A stretch of DNA of 64,000 bases from Aliivibrio fischeri (GTDB taxonomy: Bacteria; Pseudomonadota; Gammaproteobacteria; Enterobacterales; Vibrionaceae), in assembly GCA_038993745.2 (NCBI GenBank), contig CP160629.1, positions 2,852,001 to 2,916,000 on the forward strand, written 5' to 3'. Of this stretch, positions 48,452-59,208 are shown in pieces. A model generated the notes under the pieces. That model was given only the letters and a program-made list of their open reading frames with translations. It made no database searches and was not told the origin of the DNA. The first letter of the stretch is position 1. Every line of letters begins with the position of its first letter. A program made the translations under genes and the position numbers.

Positions 48452-49870
48452 ATGAGTCAGGAAAAAATAGACATCAAGGATGTGACTCCAAAGCAATTTA
48501 ACCCTAAGACCCATAAATCCAGTAGTGATCGCTTTAATCCAAGCTCTGGAATTTATGTTCGCCAAAGCAAAGGAACCTTCCAGAAATTGCGCCGCTATGG
48601 AGCATGGTTTCTGCTTGCCTTATTTATTCTCACACCTTGGATTTCCTTTGGTGACCGCCAAGCTATTTTACTCGATATTGGAAATCAGCAGTTTAGCTTC
48701 TTTGGTACGACTCTTTTCCCTCAAGACCTGACTCTTCTTGCGCTTCTTTTTGTGATAGCAGCCTTCGGGTTGTTTTTTATCACCACTTTTTTAGGACGAG
48801 TATGGTGTGGTTATTTATGTCCACAAACCGTTTGGACTTTCATGTACATTTGGTTTGAAGAAAAATTAGAAGGCTCAGCCAACAAACGTCGTAAACAAGA
48901 TCAAATGAAAAAAACACCAAACTTGTTACTTCGAAAAACACTCAAACACCTCGCATGGATTACTATTGCTATTGCCACTGGCATTACTTTTGTCGGCTAT
49001 TTTGTTCCTGTAAAAGAACTCGTTGTTGATTTTTTTACTTTCAATAGTGATTTTTTACCTGCATTTTGGGTTCTTTTCTTTGCTGGCTGTACTTATGGAA
49101 ACGCAGGTTGGATGCGTTCAATCGTTTGTTTGCATATGTGTCCTTACGCTCGTTTCCAATCAGCCATGTTTGATAAAGACACTTATATTGTTGGTTATGA
49201 CCCAAAACGAGGAGAAGCTCGTGGTCCTCGATCACGTAAAAAAGATCCAAAAGAATTAGGATTAGGCGACTGTATTGACTGTAATTTATGCGTGCAGGTA
49301 TGTCCGACAGGCATCGATATCCGTGATGGTCTGCAATACGAATGCATTAACTGTGGCGCTTGTATTGATGCGTGTAACGAAACCATGGATAAGATGAAAT
49401 ATGACAAAAACCTTATCAGCTATACCACTGAACATAAATTAGCTGGACATAAAACTCATGTTCTGCGTCCAAAGTTAATTGGTTATGGTGTCGTTATGTT
49501 GCTGATGATAGGGCTATTTATTACTCAAATAGCAACGGTAGAACCTATGGGGCTAGATGTTTTACGCGATAGAAACCAATTAGCCAGAGTCAGCAGTTCA
49601 GGTTTAATCGAAAATACTTACACCTTAAAAATAATTAATAAAACCCAACAAACTCAAGAATACGATCTCAATGTAACAGGCATTGATAATCTCACTTGGT
49701 ATGGTTCACAACGTGTGAATGTAAAAGCAGGTGAGGTATTAAGCTTACCGATAAGCTTAGGAGCAAGTGAAGCCGAATTAAATAAAACCATCACAACAAT
49801 TGAATTTGAAATAGCGAATTCTGATGGCCAAGTGATAAAAGCTGAAAGTCGATTCTTTAAAAAGCTATAA
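48452..49870 (+). CDS. ccoG: Cytochrome c oxidase accessory protein CcoG (RdxA/FixG family)
   Basis: A 472-residue inner membrane iron-sulfur protein. Membrane segments lie near residues 50, 90, 165 and 200, and one near 350. The cytoplasmic part holds two 4Fe-4S motifs, CIDCNLCVQVCP and CINCGACIDACN (about 270-310). WCGYLCPQTVW is also present, and the C-terminus is an Ig-like periplasmic domain. CcoG acts in copper reduction for cbb3 oxidase assembly. Here it is apart from any ccoNOPQ cluster, since no other cco gene is in the window. An AGGAAG ribosome site precedes the ATG, and a terminator follows. Confidence 0.94.
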   Translation: MSQEKIDIKDVTPKQFNPKTHKSSSDRFNPSSGIYVRQSKGTFQKLRRYGAWFLLALFILTPWISFGDRQAILLDIGNQQFSFFGTTLFPQDLTLLALLFVIAAFGLFFITTFLGRVWCGYLCPQTVWTFMYIWFEEKLEGSANKRRKQDQMKKTPNLLLRKTLKHLAWITIAIATGITFVGYFVPVKELVVDFFTFNSDFLPAFWVLFFAGCTYGNAGWMRSIVCLHMCPYARFQSAMFDKDTYIVGYDPKRGEARGPRSRKKDPKELGLGDCIDCNLCVQVCPTGIDIRDGLQYECINCGACIDACNETMDKMKYDKNLISYTTEHKLAGHKTHVLRPKLIGYGVVMLLMIGLFITQIATVEPMGLDVLRDRNQLARVSSSGLIENTYTLKIINKTQQTQEYDLNVTGIDNLTWYGSQRVNVKAGEVLSLPISLGASEAELNKTITTIEFEIANSDGQVIKAESRFFKKL

Positions 49871-49888
49871 TCACTTTATTACTGACAC

Positions 49889-49914
49889 AAAAGGCTCGTA
49901 ATGAGCCTTTTTTA
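49889..49914 (+). terminator. Terminator of ccoG
   Basis: Stem aaggctc/gagcctt with loop gtaat, followed by tttttta. Confidence 0.85.
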
Positions 49915-49926
49915 TTGAGAATGACT

Positions 49927-50910
49927 ATGTCTGAACACGCTTTTAATTTCAGTACGCTTACCCCTGATTTACTCTGGAATGCTCTTGCTGATATCGGCAT
50001 TAGAGCAGAGTCAGGTTTTCTTGCTTTAAACAGTTATGAAAACCGTGTCTATCAATTTACCGACGAAGAACGACGTCGTTATGTTGTGAAGTTTTATCGC
50101 CCACAACGTTGGTCTGAAGCGCAAATTCTTGAAGAACACTTATTTGCTCGACAACTTGTTCAACAAGATATTCCAATCGCTGCACCATTGGAAATTAACG
50201 GCAAAACCCTACACTCAGCCAATGGTTATTGGTTTGCACTTTTTGACAGCTTAGGAGGCCGCACATTTGAGGTCGATAATTTTGATCAATTAGAGTGGGT
50301 GGGACGCTTTTTAGGCCGCATTCATAAAGTAGGGGAATCCGAGTTATTTCAACATCGTCCAACAATAGGGCTAGATGAGTACTTGTATCAACCAAGAAAA
50401 CTATTAGAAAACAGCTCGTTTATCCCGACACATTTAGAAAATAGCTTTTTCTCTGATATGGATATGTTGATTCAACAAATCGAACAACACTGGCAACCAA
50501 GTAAATCCATTCGACTGCACGGTGATTGTCACCCTAGCAATATTTTATGGCGTGATGGTCCATTATTTGTTGATTTAGATGACGCCAGAAATGGCCCAGC
50601 CGCACAAGATATCTGGATGCTGTTAAATGGTGATCGCCAAGATAAGCTTGTTCAGTTAGATATTTTGTTGGAATCTTATTCTGAGTTTTGCGATTTTGAC
50701 CACAACCAATTGAAACTAATTGAACCTTTACGTGGTCTACGAATGGTGCACTACATGGCATGGCTTGCAAAACGTTGGCAAGATCCTGCTTTTCCTATTG
50801 CATTTCCATGGTTTGCCGACGCAAAATACTGGGAAAGTCAGGTACTCGGATTTAAAGAACAAATAGCCGCATTAAACGATGCACCTTTAGAACTGATGCC
50901 ACAATGGTAA
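49927..50910 (+). CDS. srkA: Stress response kinase SrkA (YihE)
   Basis: A 327-residue protein kinase-like fold enzyme of the APH/HipA-related group. In E. coli it counters stress-induced death by opposing MazF. Nucleotide-binding residues lie in NSYENRVYQF and RRRYVVKFYRP. The catalytic loop is LHGDCHPSNILW (Asp200, Asn205), followed by the metal-binding LFVDLDDARNGP. The frame is open from 49915, and ATGs exist at 49921 and 49927. I prefer 49927 because GAGA lies six bases upstream and the product starts MSEHAFNF. dsbA follows 40 bases later, as in E. coli. Confidence 0.94.
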   Translation: MSEHAFNFSTLTPDLLWNALADIGIRAESGFLALNSYENRVYQFTDEERRRYVVKFYRPQRWSEAQILEEHLFARQLVQQDIPIAAPLEINGKTLHSANGYWFALFDSLGGRTFEVDNFDQLEWVGRFLGRIHKVGESELFQHRPTIGLDEYLYQPRKLLENSSFIPTHLENSFFSDMDMLIQQIEQHWQPSKSIRLHGDCHPSNILWRDGPLFVDLDDARNGPAAQDIWMLLNGDRQDKLVQLDILLESYSEFCDFDHNQLKLIEPLRGLRMVHYMAWLAKRWQDPAFPIAFPWFADAKYWESQVLGFKEQIAALNDAPLELMPQW

Positions 50911-50950
50911 AATATAATACTAATCACAAATGGATTGGAGAGAGTTACAC

Positions 50951-51553
50951 ATGATGAAGAAAATGATGGCACTGTTTGGTGCTTTAGTACTGAGTTTTTC
51001 AGTAAATGCAGCAAACTTTACAGAAGGCGATTACTACAAAGTTCTTGACCTACCAGAATCAAAAACACCGACAGTGAATGAATTTTTCTCTTTTTACTGC
51101 CCACATTGTAATAGCTTTGAACCGCTTATTCAGGGTCTAAAGAAAACACTACCAGATAATGCAACGTTTAAGAAAACTCACGTTTCATTCATGGGTGGAC
51201 CAATGGGCTTATCAATGAGTAAAGCCTATGCAACAATGGTTTCTCTAGGTATCGAAGATAAAATGATTCCTGTTTTCTTCAACCGTATCCATACAATGAA
51301 CAAACCACCACGTAATGAAAAAGAAATTCGTCAGATCTTCCTAGATGAAGGCGTTAACGCTGATGAGTTCGACGGTACATACAATAGCTTTGCTATTAAC
51401 TCTATGGTTAACCGTTTTGATAAATCATTCCAAGACAGTGGCTTAACGGGTGTTCCTGCATTAATCGTTAACAACAAATACCTTGTTGAAACGGGCAAAA
51501 TCAAAAGTGCTGATGAGTACTACGAGTTAGTAAACTGGTTACTTAAAAAGTAA
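50951..51553 (+). CDS. dsbA: Thiol:disulfide interchange protein DsbA
   Basis: A 200-residue periplasmic oxidase that introduces disulfides into exported proteins. A signal peptide ([20 protein letters not shown]) is cleaved near residue 20. The active site FYCPHC (Cys50-Pro-His-Cys53) and the cis-proline loop TGVPALIV complete the thioredoxin fold. The ATG at 50951 follows GGAGAG by about 8 bases; the longer frame from 50930 lacks a signal peptide at its start. Probably transcribed with srkA and ended by the hairpin at 51570. Confidence 0.97.
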   Translation: MMKKMMALFGALVLSFSVNAANFTEGDYYKVLDLPESKTPTVNEFFSFYCPHCNSFEPLIQGLKKTLPDNATFKKTHVSFMGGPMGLSMSKAYATMVSLGIEDKMIPVFFNRIHTMNKPPRNEKEIRQIFLDEGVNADEFDGTYNSFAINSMVNRFDKSFQDSGLTGVPALIVNNKYLVETGKIKSADEYYELVNWLLKK

Positions 51554-51569
51554 TAAAATAAGCAAATAA

Positions 51570-51598
51570 AAAGGGAGCGAATTATCGCTCCCTTTTTT
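51570..51598. terminator. Bidirectional terminator between dsbA and yihG
   Basis: Stem aagggagcga(t)/atcgctccctt with a short loop, an A-rich left side and ttttttt on the right. Confidence 0.88.
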
Positions 51599-52473
51599 TA
51601 TTCTTTAGCTTTTAAAACACCTTGAAGGTATTCATCTTTTTCTTTCCATAAGTCGTTTACCCACTTATGAAAGCCACGTTTAAAGGTTTTATCTCCAAAG
51701 TAATCGCCATTCACTTTTTCATCATTTGGATGCAAGTTAATACGAACAACAACTTTGGTTAATTTCCCTTGTAGCATATCGATAAATGGTGATTCTTGGT
51801 TATCAGGATACGCCAGTGTGACATCAACAATCCCATCAAATAATTCCCCCATAGCTGAAAGAGTAAAAGCGATACCACCAACTTTTGGCTTAAACAAATG
51901 TTGGTAAGGTGTTCTTGCTTCTTTTAGCTTTTCAGGCGTCGCTCGTGTTCCCTCAACAAAATTAACCACCGTTGTAGGAACAGATCGAAAGTTTTCACAA
52001 GACTTTTGAATCGCTTTAAAATCATCTTCACGACGTTCAGGATCTCGGTGCATAAATGGCATATCCGCCCCCCAACACGCAAGTCCTACAAAAGGAACGT
52101 AAAGTAATTCATGCTTCAAAAAGAACTTAGTCATAGGTATTTTATCTTTCATTACCGAAGACAAAATAACAATATCAGCCCAACTCACATGGTTTGATAG
52201 CAAAAGATACCAATTATCTTGAGATAAGCTTTCACCGCCTTCAATCTCCCACTCAATATTATTATTAATATTAAGCATCCACAGATTTAATGTAGCCCAT
52301 CCCCATAATGTTTTATTCGCCATCGATACCGTAATTTTTTTTACGATAGCAAAAGGAAGAAGTAATTTAATTATTGCAAAGAAGCTGATAATTAAAGATG
52401 TTAATGCTGTATTTAGCATTACAAGTAATACACTGATAACCAGCCTAATATTAGCAATCATAGAACTCTTCAT
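51598..52473 (-). CDS. yihG: 1-acylglycerol-3-phosphate acyltransferase-like protein YihG (PlsC family)
   Basis: A 291-residue membrane acyltransferase. The first 50 residues contain one or two hydrophobic helices. The catalytic HX4D motif is HVSWAD (His95, Asp100), followed by the substrate motif FVEGTR near residue 170. These define the PlsC/LPLAT superfamily, and the gene neighbourhood (srkA-dsbA) matches E. coli YihG, a lysophosphatidic acid acyltransferase. It converges on dsbA. Confidence 0.9.
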   Translation of the reverse strand: MKSSMIANIRLVISVLLVMLNTALTSLIISFFAIIKLLLPFAIVKKITVSMANKTLWGWATLNLWMLNINNNIEWEIEGGESLSQDNWYLLLSNHVSWADIVILSSVMKDKIPMTKFFLKHELLYVPFVGLACWGADMPFMHRDPERREDDFKAIQKSCENFRSVPTTVVNFVEGTRATPEKLKEARTPYQHLFKPKVGGIAFTLSAMGELFDGIVDVTLAYPDNQESPFIDMLQGKLTKVVVRINLHPNDEKVNGDYFGDKTFKRGFHKWVNDLWKEKDEYLQGVLKAKE

Positions 52474-52559
52474 TTATAGATTAGAGTGAATATTATCCAC
52501 ATGATAGCAAGTCAGGTCTTTTTTTGTGAACAATCTTTCATTGCATCTCAATAAAAGGA

Positions 52560-54086
52560 TCAGACTGCTTGAGCAGATAATTGTTTTAGTAACCGATCCA
52601 TAGCTCGATAACCTACTGCCTCAGCTAAGTGGATTCGTTGAATATTTTCTTCAGTTGATAAATCAGCGATGGTGCGTGCCACTTTGATAATTCGATGATA
52701 AGCCCGAATAGATAACCCTAGCTGGTGTAGCGTATTTTCTAAAAATGCAGCATCTTCCTTGTCTAGTGGACAATGCTTTTCAATTTCTCGACTTCCTAAT
52801 AATGCATTCACTTTACCATTACGCTCTAACATGCGAGCGCGAGCCTGTAAAACTCGATGTTTTACTGCTTGCGTACTTTCACCTCTATCTCCACCTTCTG
52901 TGAGCGTCCCTTTAGGTAATAGCGGTATTTCTAATGACATATCAAAGCGATCTAACAAAGGTCCAGATATTCGATTAAGGTAACGTAAAATCAACTGTGG
53001 ATTGGTTCGCGTTTGGTTCCCCTCATAATAACCTGTAGGGCTAGGATTTAATGCTCCGACCAATTGAAAACGTGCAGGAAAACGTGTTTTACTCGCGGCG
53101 CGTGAGATGACTATCTCACCAGATTCTAGTGGTTCCCGCAGTGAATCAAGCACTTTTCTTTCAAACTCCGGCATCTCATCTAAAAATAAAATACCATTGT
53201 GAGCTAATGATATTTCCCCCGGTCGAGGGATAGAGCCACCACCCACCAATGCTGCCATAGAGCTAGAATGATGAGGTGAACGAAAAGGACGGGCTCGCCA
53301 ATTAGACTCTGTAATATTTTGATGAGTCAACGAGGCTACCGCTGCCGTTTCTAACGCTTCATCATTGGTCATTTCTGGCAATAAATCACTCATACGGGAA
53401 GCGAGCATGGTTTTACCTGTACCTGGAGGGCCTAAGTACAATAAATTATGTCCTCCAGCAGCTGCTATCTCTAACGCTCGCTTACCTTGCTGTTGACCAA
53501 TAATATCTTGTAAATCACGCTCTAAAGATAAGGATTGCTCTTCGAGTTGAGGAGTAGTTAATAAACTGAGTTGTTGTTGACCACACAAAAAACCACATAC
53601 AGCTAGTAGGTGAGGCGCAGATTTATGAATATCCTTTCCAACCAACGCAGCCTGATCACCATTATCATCAGGAACAATTAAGCAGCGTTTAGCATTAAGT
53701 GAAGCTAAAGCGGCAGGTAAAACACCTTTTACTCGACGTAACTCACCAGAAAGAGCCAACTCACCAACAAATTCATGACCATCCAATTTATTTTCAGGTA
53801 TTTGATCTGATGCTGCTAGGATCCCAAGAGCAATAGGAAGATCAAATCGTCCACCTTCTTTTGGAAGATCCGCAGGAGCTAAATTAACGGTGATCTTTTT
53901 AGATGGAAACTCAAAGTTGGCATTAATGATTGCACTTCTTACTCTGTCTTTTGCTTCTTTTACTGTTGTTTCTGGTAAGCCAACCAGACTAAATCCTGGC
54001 ATCCCATTACTAATATGAACTTCAACCGTCACCGGTGGTGCTTCTACACCTACACAAGCTCGACTGTGTATTATTGCTAATCCCAT
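52560..54086 (-). CDS. comM: YifB/ComM family Mg-chelatase-like AAA+ ATPase
   Basis: A 508-residue protein. In naturally transformable species ComM is a hexameric helicase that promotes branch migration during integration of donor DNA. Domains: an N-terminal Lon-protease-like ChlI domain (about 1-190: GMPGFSLVGLPETTVKEAKDRV), an AAA+ core with Walker A GPPGTGKT (219-226) and Walker B GILFLDEM (298-305), and a C-terminal Mg-chelatase helical domain (SIRAYHRIIKVARTIADL). It is divergent from ilvGMEDA, the same arrangement as in E. coli. Confidence 0.95.
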   Translation of the reverse strand: MGLAIIHSRACVGVEAPPVTVEVHISNGMPGFSLVGLPETTVKEAKDRVRSAIINANFEFPSKKITVNLAPADLPKEGGRFDLPIALGILAASDQIPENKLDGHEFVGELALSGELRRVKGVLPAALASLNAKRCLIVPDDNGDQAALVGKDIHKSAPHLLAVCGFLCGQQQLSLLTTPQLEEQSLSLERDLQDIIGQQQGKRALEIAAAGGHNLLYLGPPGTGKTMLASRMSDLLPEMTNDEALETAAVASLTHQNITESNWRARPFRSPHHSSSMAALVGGGSIPRPGEISLAHNGILFLDEMPEFERKVLDSLREPLESGEIVISRAASKTRFPARFQLVGALNPSPTGYYEGNQTRTNPQLILRYLNRISGPLLDRFDMSLEIPLLPKGTLTEGGDRGESTQAVKHRVLQARARMLERNGKVNALLGSREIEKHCPLDKEDAAFLENTLHQLGLSIRAYHRIIKVARTIADLSTEENIQRIHLAEAVGYRAMDRLLKQLSAQAV

Positions 54087-54274
54087 TTATCTACCCAACT
54101 TATTTGATTAAAGACCAATCTGTATTGATTTTATGTTTTTGTTATATATAAGCGCTAAATGAACGAGAATTGTGAATTAAATGATAGTTTTTTCTTGTCA
54201 TGAGAGCCATGTCTGTGTTACCACTAAGTTAATGTAACGAAATATCAAAAAGAAAACGTTTACGGATAGATAAA

Positions 54275-54364
54275 ATGACCTTTTTTGCTCAACTGAATAT
54301 TCTGATTATTAACATTCTAGTGGTGATTCTGGTCACCGCTCGGGGATGTGTGAGCAAAAAGTAG
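54275..54364 (+). CDS. ilvL: ilvGMEDA operon leader peptide
   Basis: A 29-codon frame (ATG to TAG). Residues 7-20 read LNILIINILVVILV, so nearly all are isoleucine, leucine or valine, the end products of the pathway. Two Asn interrupt the run, followed by TARGCVSKK. A terminator hairpin lies 15 bases after the stop and ilvG starts 129 bases after it. This is the classical attenuation design: ribosome stalling at ILV codons favours an antiterminator. The codons include the rare Leu CTA. Not similar in sequence to E. coli IlvL beyond composition, as expected for leader peptides. Confidence 0.88.
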   Translation: MTFFAQLNILIINILVVILVTARGCVSKK

Positions 54365-54377
54365 AGTTACAAGCACA

Positions 54378-54418
54378 CTAAAAACCCCCAAGCCAACAAG
54401 CAAGGGGGTTTTTTTATA
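54378..54418 (+). promoter_or_regulatory. Attenuator terminator of ilvGMEDA
   Basis: Stem aaaaaccccc/gggggttttt with a 14-base loop followed by a run of T (54409-54415). It lies between ilvL and ilvG, where it can end transcription when charged Ile/Leu/Val tRNAs are plentiful. Confidence 0.85.
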
Positions 54419-54493
54419 AGTTCAGGAAGAGAAATGGGGGCACATGATGTGCGAGAGAAAACAGACAACCACTCACGCAGGGAGCGAAAGAGT

Positions 54494-56140
54494 ATGAATG
54501 GCTCACAGTTAGTAGTAAAAGCCTTAAGAGACGAAGGAATTGAAACCGTCTTTGGTTATCCTGGTGGGGCTATCATGCCTATTTATGATGCATTATATGA
54601 TGGTGGCGTTGAGCACATATTATGTCGTCATGAACAAGGTGCAGCAATGGCTGCAATAGGAATGGCAAGAGCAAGCAAAGATGTTGCTGTATGCCTTGCA
54701 ACATCAGGTCCAGGAGCAACAAACCTAATTACGGGTCTTGCTGATGCCATGTTAGATTCCATTCCTCTTGTTGCTATCACAGGTCAAGTGGCGAGTAATT
54801 TAATCGGTACTGATGCTTTCCAAGAAATGGATGTCATCGGTATGTCTCTCTCATGTACTAAACACAGTTATTTGGTTACTGATATCAATGAACTTGCACC
54901 TGTGATTGCTGAAGCATTTGAGGTAGCAAAATCAGGACGTCCCGGCCCTGTATTAATTGATATAGCCAAAGACGTACAACTCGCTGAAGCTCCTATTACT
55001 TCTCTTCCATATTTTGAAGCACCTAGTATCCCTGTTGTTGTTCCTGAAGCCATTGAAGCGGCTGAGGCATTACTAAGAGCCAGCAACAAACCGGTATTGT
55101 ATGTGGGTGGCGGTGTTCAACTAGCACACGCAACCGACTCTGTTCGTGATTTTTTAACCAATAACCCGATGCCTTCAGTAAGTACATTAAAAGGTTTAGG
55201 TTCAATAGGAAGACACGATCCCCATTATCTTGGAATGGTAGGTATGCACGGCACTAAAGCTGCCAACCTAATTGTTCAAGAATCTGATTTACTTATTGTT
55301 GTTGGTGCTCGTTTCGATGATCGTGTGACAGGAAAATTAGAAAGCTTTGCTCCTCATGCGAAAGTAATCCATATCGATATTGATGCCGCAGAATTCAATA
55401 AGCTTCGCCACGCTCATTCAACACTACGCGGTGACATAAAGGTTATCCTTCCTCAATTGAAACTAGAGCAAGACCTTACCCCTTGGTTAGAGCATGTCTC
55501 TTCTCTTCGTTCTGAATTTAAATGGCGCTACGATCACCCAGGTGAATTAATTTATGCCCCTCTGCTACTAAAGCAACTTTCTGACATGATGCCAGACAGT
55601 TCTATCGTATCGACAGATGTAGGCCAACATCAAATGTGGGCAGCTCAACATATCCAACCTCGAGCTCCTGAAAATTACCTAACATCTGCAGGTCTTGGCA
55701 CCATGGGATTTGGTTTACCAGCGGCGATGGGAGCAAAAGTGGCTCGTCCTGATGATCAATCTATTCTTATTTCAGGTGATGGTTCTTTCATGATGAATGT
55801 ACAAGAACTCGGCACGATTAAGCGTAAACAAATCCCTGTAAAGATGGTTCTTATTAATAACCAACGTTTAGGTATGGTTCGCCAATGGCAATCCTTGTTT
55901 TTTGATGGTCGCCACAGTGAAACCATTCTTGATGATAATCCTGATTTTGTTGCTCTTGCTGCCGCCTTTGGCATTCCTGGAAAAACCATCACAACAAAAG
56001 AAGAAGTAGAACCCGCTTTAAAAGAAATGCTTGAAAGTGATACTGCTTATCTGCTGCATGTTCTTATTTCAGAAGAAGAAAACGTATGGCCTTTGGTTCC
56101 GCCAGGTGCTGCAAACCAAGATATGGTGGAGGGAGAATAA
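54494..56140 (+). CDS. ilvG: Acetolactate synthase II large subunit
   Basis: A 548-residue ThDP- and FAD-dependent acetohydroxyacid synthase. It makes acetolactate and acetohydroxybutyrate, the first common step to branched-chain amino acids. The catalytic glutamate is in [10 protein letters not shown] (Glu47), and the ThDP/Mg motif runs from GDGSFMMN (428-435) to NNQ (455-457). The full frame is intact, unlike the frameshifted K-12 gene. The open frame starts at 54434, but the ATG at 54494 follows GGAGCGAAAGAGT and gives [11 protein letters not shown], the family N-terminus. Its TAA overlaps the ilvM ATG (TAATG). Confidence 0.96.
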   Translation: MNGSQLVVKALRDEGIETVFGYPGGAIMPIYDALYDGGVEHILCRHEQGAAMAAIGMARASKDVAVCLATSGPGATNLITGLADAMLDSIPLVAITGQVASNLIGTDAFQEMDVIGMSLSCTKHSYLVTDINELAPVIAEAFEVAKSGRPGPVLIDIAKDVQLAEAPITSLPYFEAPSIPVVVPEAIEAAEALLRASNKPVLYVGGGVQLAHATDSVRDFLTNNPMPSVSTLKGLGSIGRHDPHYLGMVGMHGTKAANLIVQESDLLIVVGARFDDRVTGKLESFAPHAKVIHIDIDAAEFNKLRHAHSTLRGDIKVILPQLKLEQDLTPWLEHVSSLRSEFKWRYDHPGELIYAPLLLKQLSDMMPDSSIVSTDVGQHQMWAAQHIQPRAPENYLTSAGLGTMGFGLPAAMGAKVARPDDQSILISGDGSFMMNVQELGTIKRKQIPVKMVLINNQRLGMVRQWQSLFFDGRHSETILDDNPDFVALAAAFGIPGKTITTKEEVEPALKEMLESDTAYLLHVLISEEENVWPLVPPGAANQDMVEGE

Positions 56141-56385
56141 TGCAACGTTATATTTTAGAAATTGAAGCTAACGATAGACCGGTTTTATTAGAACGTGTAT
56201 TACGCGTTATTCGTCACCGTGGTTTTATCATCAAGCAAGTATTAGCAACACAAAATCAAGCCAGCAAAGTAGCTGCAATTGAAATCATCGTAGAAAGTGA
56301 CCGACCAATTAGCCTTCTTACTAATCAAATAGAAAAGCTTTGGGATATTACCGCCGTTAACGTTTCTACATTACATCGCGCATAA
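56140..56385 (+). CDS. ilvM: Acetolactate synthase II small subunit
   Basis: An 81-residue ACT-domain regulatory subunit ([29 protein letters not shown]). In the family isozyme II is the valine-insensitive form. The start overlaps the ilvG stop by one base (TAATG), giving coupled translation, and GGAGGGAGA precedes it. ilvE starts 12 bases after its stop. Confidence 0.95.
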   Translation: MQRYILEIEANDRPVLLERVLRVIRHRGFIIKQVLATQNQASKVAAIEIIVESDRPISLLTNQIEKLWDITAVNVSTLHRA

Positions 56386-56397
56386 GGATTAGTGACA

Positions 56398-57345
56398 ATG
56401 TCAAAGACAGCAGATTTTATTTGGTTTAATGGTGAGATGGTTCCTTGGGCAGACGCAAATGTGCATGTTCTGACTCACGCAATGCATTATGGAACATCCG
56501 TTTTTGAAGGGGTGCGTTGTTATAACACGCCAAATGGTCCAATTATTTTCCGCCACCCAGAGCACGCAAAACGTTTAAAAAATTCCGCTAAAATTTATCG
56601 CTTCCCAATTCCATATACTGAAGAAGAAATTATGGAAGCAACACGTGAAACCTTACGTCAAAACAAACTCGATTCTGCTTATATTCGTCCTTTGGGCTTT
56701 GTAGGAAATGTAGGTTTAGGTGTTTGCCCACCAGAAAATACGGAAATGGAACTCATTATTGCTGCATTCCCATGGGGATCTTACCTAGGAGAAGAAGCAT
56801 TAGAAAATGGGGTTGATGCCATGATTTCAAGTTGGAACCGTGCTGCACCAAATACCATTCCAACCGCAGCAAAAGCAGGTGGTAACTATTTATCTTCTTT
56901 ATTAGTTGGTGGTGAAGCCCGTCGTCATGGTTACGATGAAGGTATTGCTTTAAGTGTTGATGGCTATCTTTCTGAAGGTGCTGGTGAAAACCTATTTGTT
57001 GTTCGTGATGGTATTCTTTCTACGCCACCTGCAACCAGTGCCATCTTACCGGGAATAACTCGAGATTCTATCATGACGCTTGCAAAAGATATGGGGTATG
57101 AAATTCGTGAAGAAAACATCGCACGCGAAGCGCTATATCTTGCAGACGAAGTATTTATGACAGGCACAGCGGCTGAAATCGTTCCAGTACGCTCTGTTGA
57201 CAAGATTACCGTTGGTGAAGGTAAACGTGGTCCTATCACAAAAGAGATCCAAGCCGCTTACTTTGGTCTGTTCAATGGAACAACCGAAGATAAATGGGGT
57301 TGGTTAGATTACGTATACCCAGAAAATGCACCATCAGCTAAATAA
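56398..57345 (+). CDS. ilvE: Branched-chain-amino-acid aminotransferase
   Basis: A 315-residue fold type IV PLP enzyme that transaminates the 2-oxo acids to valine, isoleucine and leucine using glutamate. The PLP lysine is in IPTAAKAGG (Lys159). Other family elements are [28 protein letters not shown] and [22 protein letters not shown] two codons upstream keeps frame, but the ATG at 56398 fits the family ([15 protein letters not shown]) with AAGGA upstream. Confidence 0.97.
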   Translation: MSKTADFIWFNGEMVPWADANVHVLTHAMHYGTSVFEGVRCYNTPNGPIIFRHPEHAKRLKNSAKIYRFPIPYTEEEIMEATRETLRQNKLDSAYIRPLGFVGNVGLGVCPPENTEMELIIAAFPWGSYLGEEALENGVDAMISSWNRAAPNTIPTAAKAGGNYLSSLLVGGEARRHGYDEGIALSVDGYLSEGAGENLFVVRDGILSTPPATSAILPGITRDSIMTLAKDMGYEIREENIAREALYLADEVFMTGTAAEIVPVRSVDKITVGEGKRGPITKEIQAAYFGLFNGTTEDKWGWLDYVYPENAPSAK

Positions 57346-57362
57346 TTTATAAGGATATAACA

Positions 57363-59204
57363 ATGCCAACTTATCGTTCAGCCACCACCACTCACGGACG
57401 TAACATGGCCGGAGCACGCGCTTTATGGCGTGCAACTGGCGTTAAAGAAGATGACTTTGGTAAACCCATCATTGCTGTTGTTAACTCATTTACTCAATTT
57501 GTTCCGGGTCACGTACATCTTAAAGATATGGGACAACTTGTTGCTGGCGAAATAGAAAAAGCCGGAGGTATCGCCAAAGAGTTTAATACTATCGCCGTTG
57601 ATGATGGTATCGCTATGGGTCACGGTGGCATGCTTTATTCTCTGCCATCACGCGAGCTCATTGCAGACTCTGTTGAATACATGGTTAATGCTCACTGTGC
57701 TGATGCTATGGTATGTATTTCTAACTGCGACAAAATTACCCCAGGAATGATGATGGCTGCAATGCGTCTTAACATTCCAGTGATTTTTGTGTCAGGCGGC
57801 CCAATGGAAGCAGGAAAAACTAAGCTTTCAGATCAAATAATCAAACTGGATCTTGTTGATGCAATGATCCAAGGTGCCGATCCCACTGTTTCCGATGCTC
57901 AAAGTGAGCAGATCGAGCGTTCAGCTTGTCCAACTTGTGGATCGTGTTCAGGAATGTTCACGGCTAACTCAATGAACTGTTTAACCGAAGCGCTCGGTTT
58001 ATCTCAACCAGGTAATGGCTCAATGCTCGCTACTCACGCCGATCGCGAGCAGCTGTTTATTAATGCAGGTAAACGTATTGTTGAATTAACAAAGCGTTAT
58101 TATGAGCAAGATGATGAATCAGCACTTCCAAGAAATATTGCCGACCGTGCTGCATTTGAAAATGCCATGGCACTGGATATCGCAATGGGCGGTTCTAGTA
58201 ATACCGTTCTTCACCTTTTAGCTTCCGCTCAAGAAGGCGAAATTGATTTCGATATGGGTGACATTGATGAGATGTCTCGTCGAGTACCTCACTTGTGTAA
58301 AGTCGCTCCATCAACGCCTAAATATCATATGGAAGATGTTCACCGAGCAGGTGGTGTAATGGCTATCCTTGGTGAGTTAGATAGAGCAGGGCTTCTGAAC
58401 AATCAAACAAAAACGGTTCTTGGCTTAACCATGCAAGAGCAACTTGCACGATACGATATTATGCAAACTGAAGACGAAGAGATCCTTAAATTCTTCCGTG
58501 CAGGACCTGCAGGGATCCGAACAACAAAAGCATTCTCGCAAGATTGCCGTTGGGATCGCCTTGATGACGACCGAAAAGAAGGGTGTATTCGAACCAAAGA
58601 AAATGCCTTTAGCCAAGAAGGTGGTCTCGCCGTTCTATCTGGCAATATCGCGGTTGATGGTTGTATTGTAAAAACCGCCGGCGTTGATGAAGAAAATCTA
58701 AAGTTCCAAGGTCCAGCCATTGTTTTTGAAAGCCAAGACTCAGCGGTAGAAGGCATTTTAGGTGGAAAAGTTAAAGCGGGCGAGGTCGTTGTTATTCGCT
58801 ACGAAGGTCCAAAGGGTGGTCCGGGTATGCAAGAAATGCTTTACCCAACCACTTACTTGAAATCAATGGGCTTAGGCAAAGCATGTGCGCTTCTAACTGA
58901 TGGTCGATTCTCTGGTGGTACATCAGGCCTATCTATAGGTCACGCATCTCCAGAAGCTGCAAGTGGTGGCACAATAGGTTTAGTTAACGATGGTGATATC
59001 ATTACCATCGATATCCCAAGCCGCTCAATTACGCTTGATGTACCAGAATCAGAACTGCAAGCTCGTCGAGCGAAACAAGATGAACTCGGTTGGAAACCTG
59101 TGAATCGTCAACGTGAAGTCTCTTTTGCACTAAAAGCCTATGCAAGTATGGCAACAAGTGCAGATAAAGGTGCTGTACGTGATAAATCTAAGTTAGAAGG
59201 GTAA
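57363..59204 (+). CDS. ilvD: Dihydroxy-acid dehydratase
   Basis: A 613-residue iron-sulfur dehydratase that forms the 2-oxo acids from dihydroxy acids, the third step of isoleucine and valine synthesis. Cluster-binding residues lie in [10 protein letters not shown] (Cys122) and [18 protein letters not shown] (Cys195). The C-terminal domain has [21 protein letters not shown]. The length (616 in E. coli) matches. It is preceded by AAGGAT and followed by ilvA after 4 bases. Confidence 0.97.
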   Translation: MPTYRSATTTHGRNMAGARALWRATGVKEDDFGKPIIAVVNSFTQFVPGHVHLKDMGQLVAGEIEKAGGIAKEFNTIAVDDGIAMGHGGMLYSLPSRELIADSVEYMVNAHCADAMVCISNCDKITPGMMMAAMRLNIPVIFVSGGPMEAGKTKLSDQIIKLDLVDAMIQGADPTVSDAQSEQIERSACPTCGSCSGMFTANSMNCLTEALGLSQPGNGSMLATHADREQLFINAGKRIVELTKRYYEQDDESALPRNIADRAAFENAMALDIAMGGSSNTVLHLLASAQEGEIDFDMGDIDEMSRRVPHLCKVAPSTPKYHMEDVHRAGGVMAILGELDRAGLLNNQTKTVLGLTMQEQLARYDIMQTEDEEILKFFRAGPAGIRTTKAFSQDCRWDRLDDDRKEGCIRTKENAFSQEGGLAVLSGNIAVDGCIVKTAGVDEENLKFQGPAIVFESQDSAVEGILGGKVKAGEVVVIRYEGPKGGPGMQEMLYPTTYLKSMGLGKACALLTDGRFSGGTSGLSIGHASPEAASGGTIGLVNDGDIITIDIPSRSITLDVPESELQARRAKQDELGWKPVNRQREVSFALKAYASMATSADKGAVRDKSKLEG

Positions 59205-59208
59205 GCCT

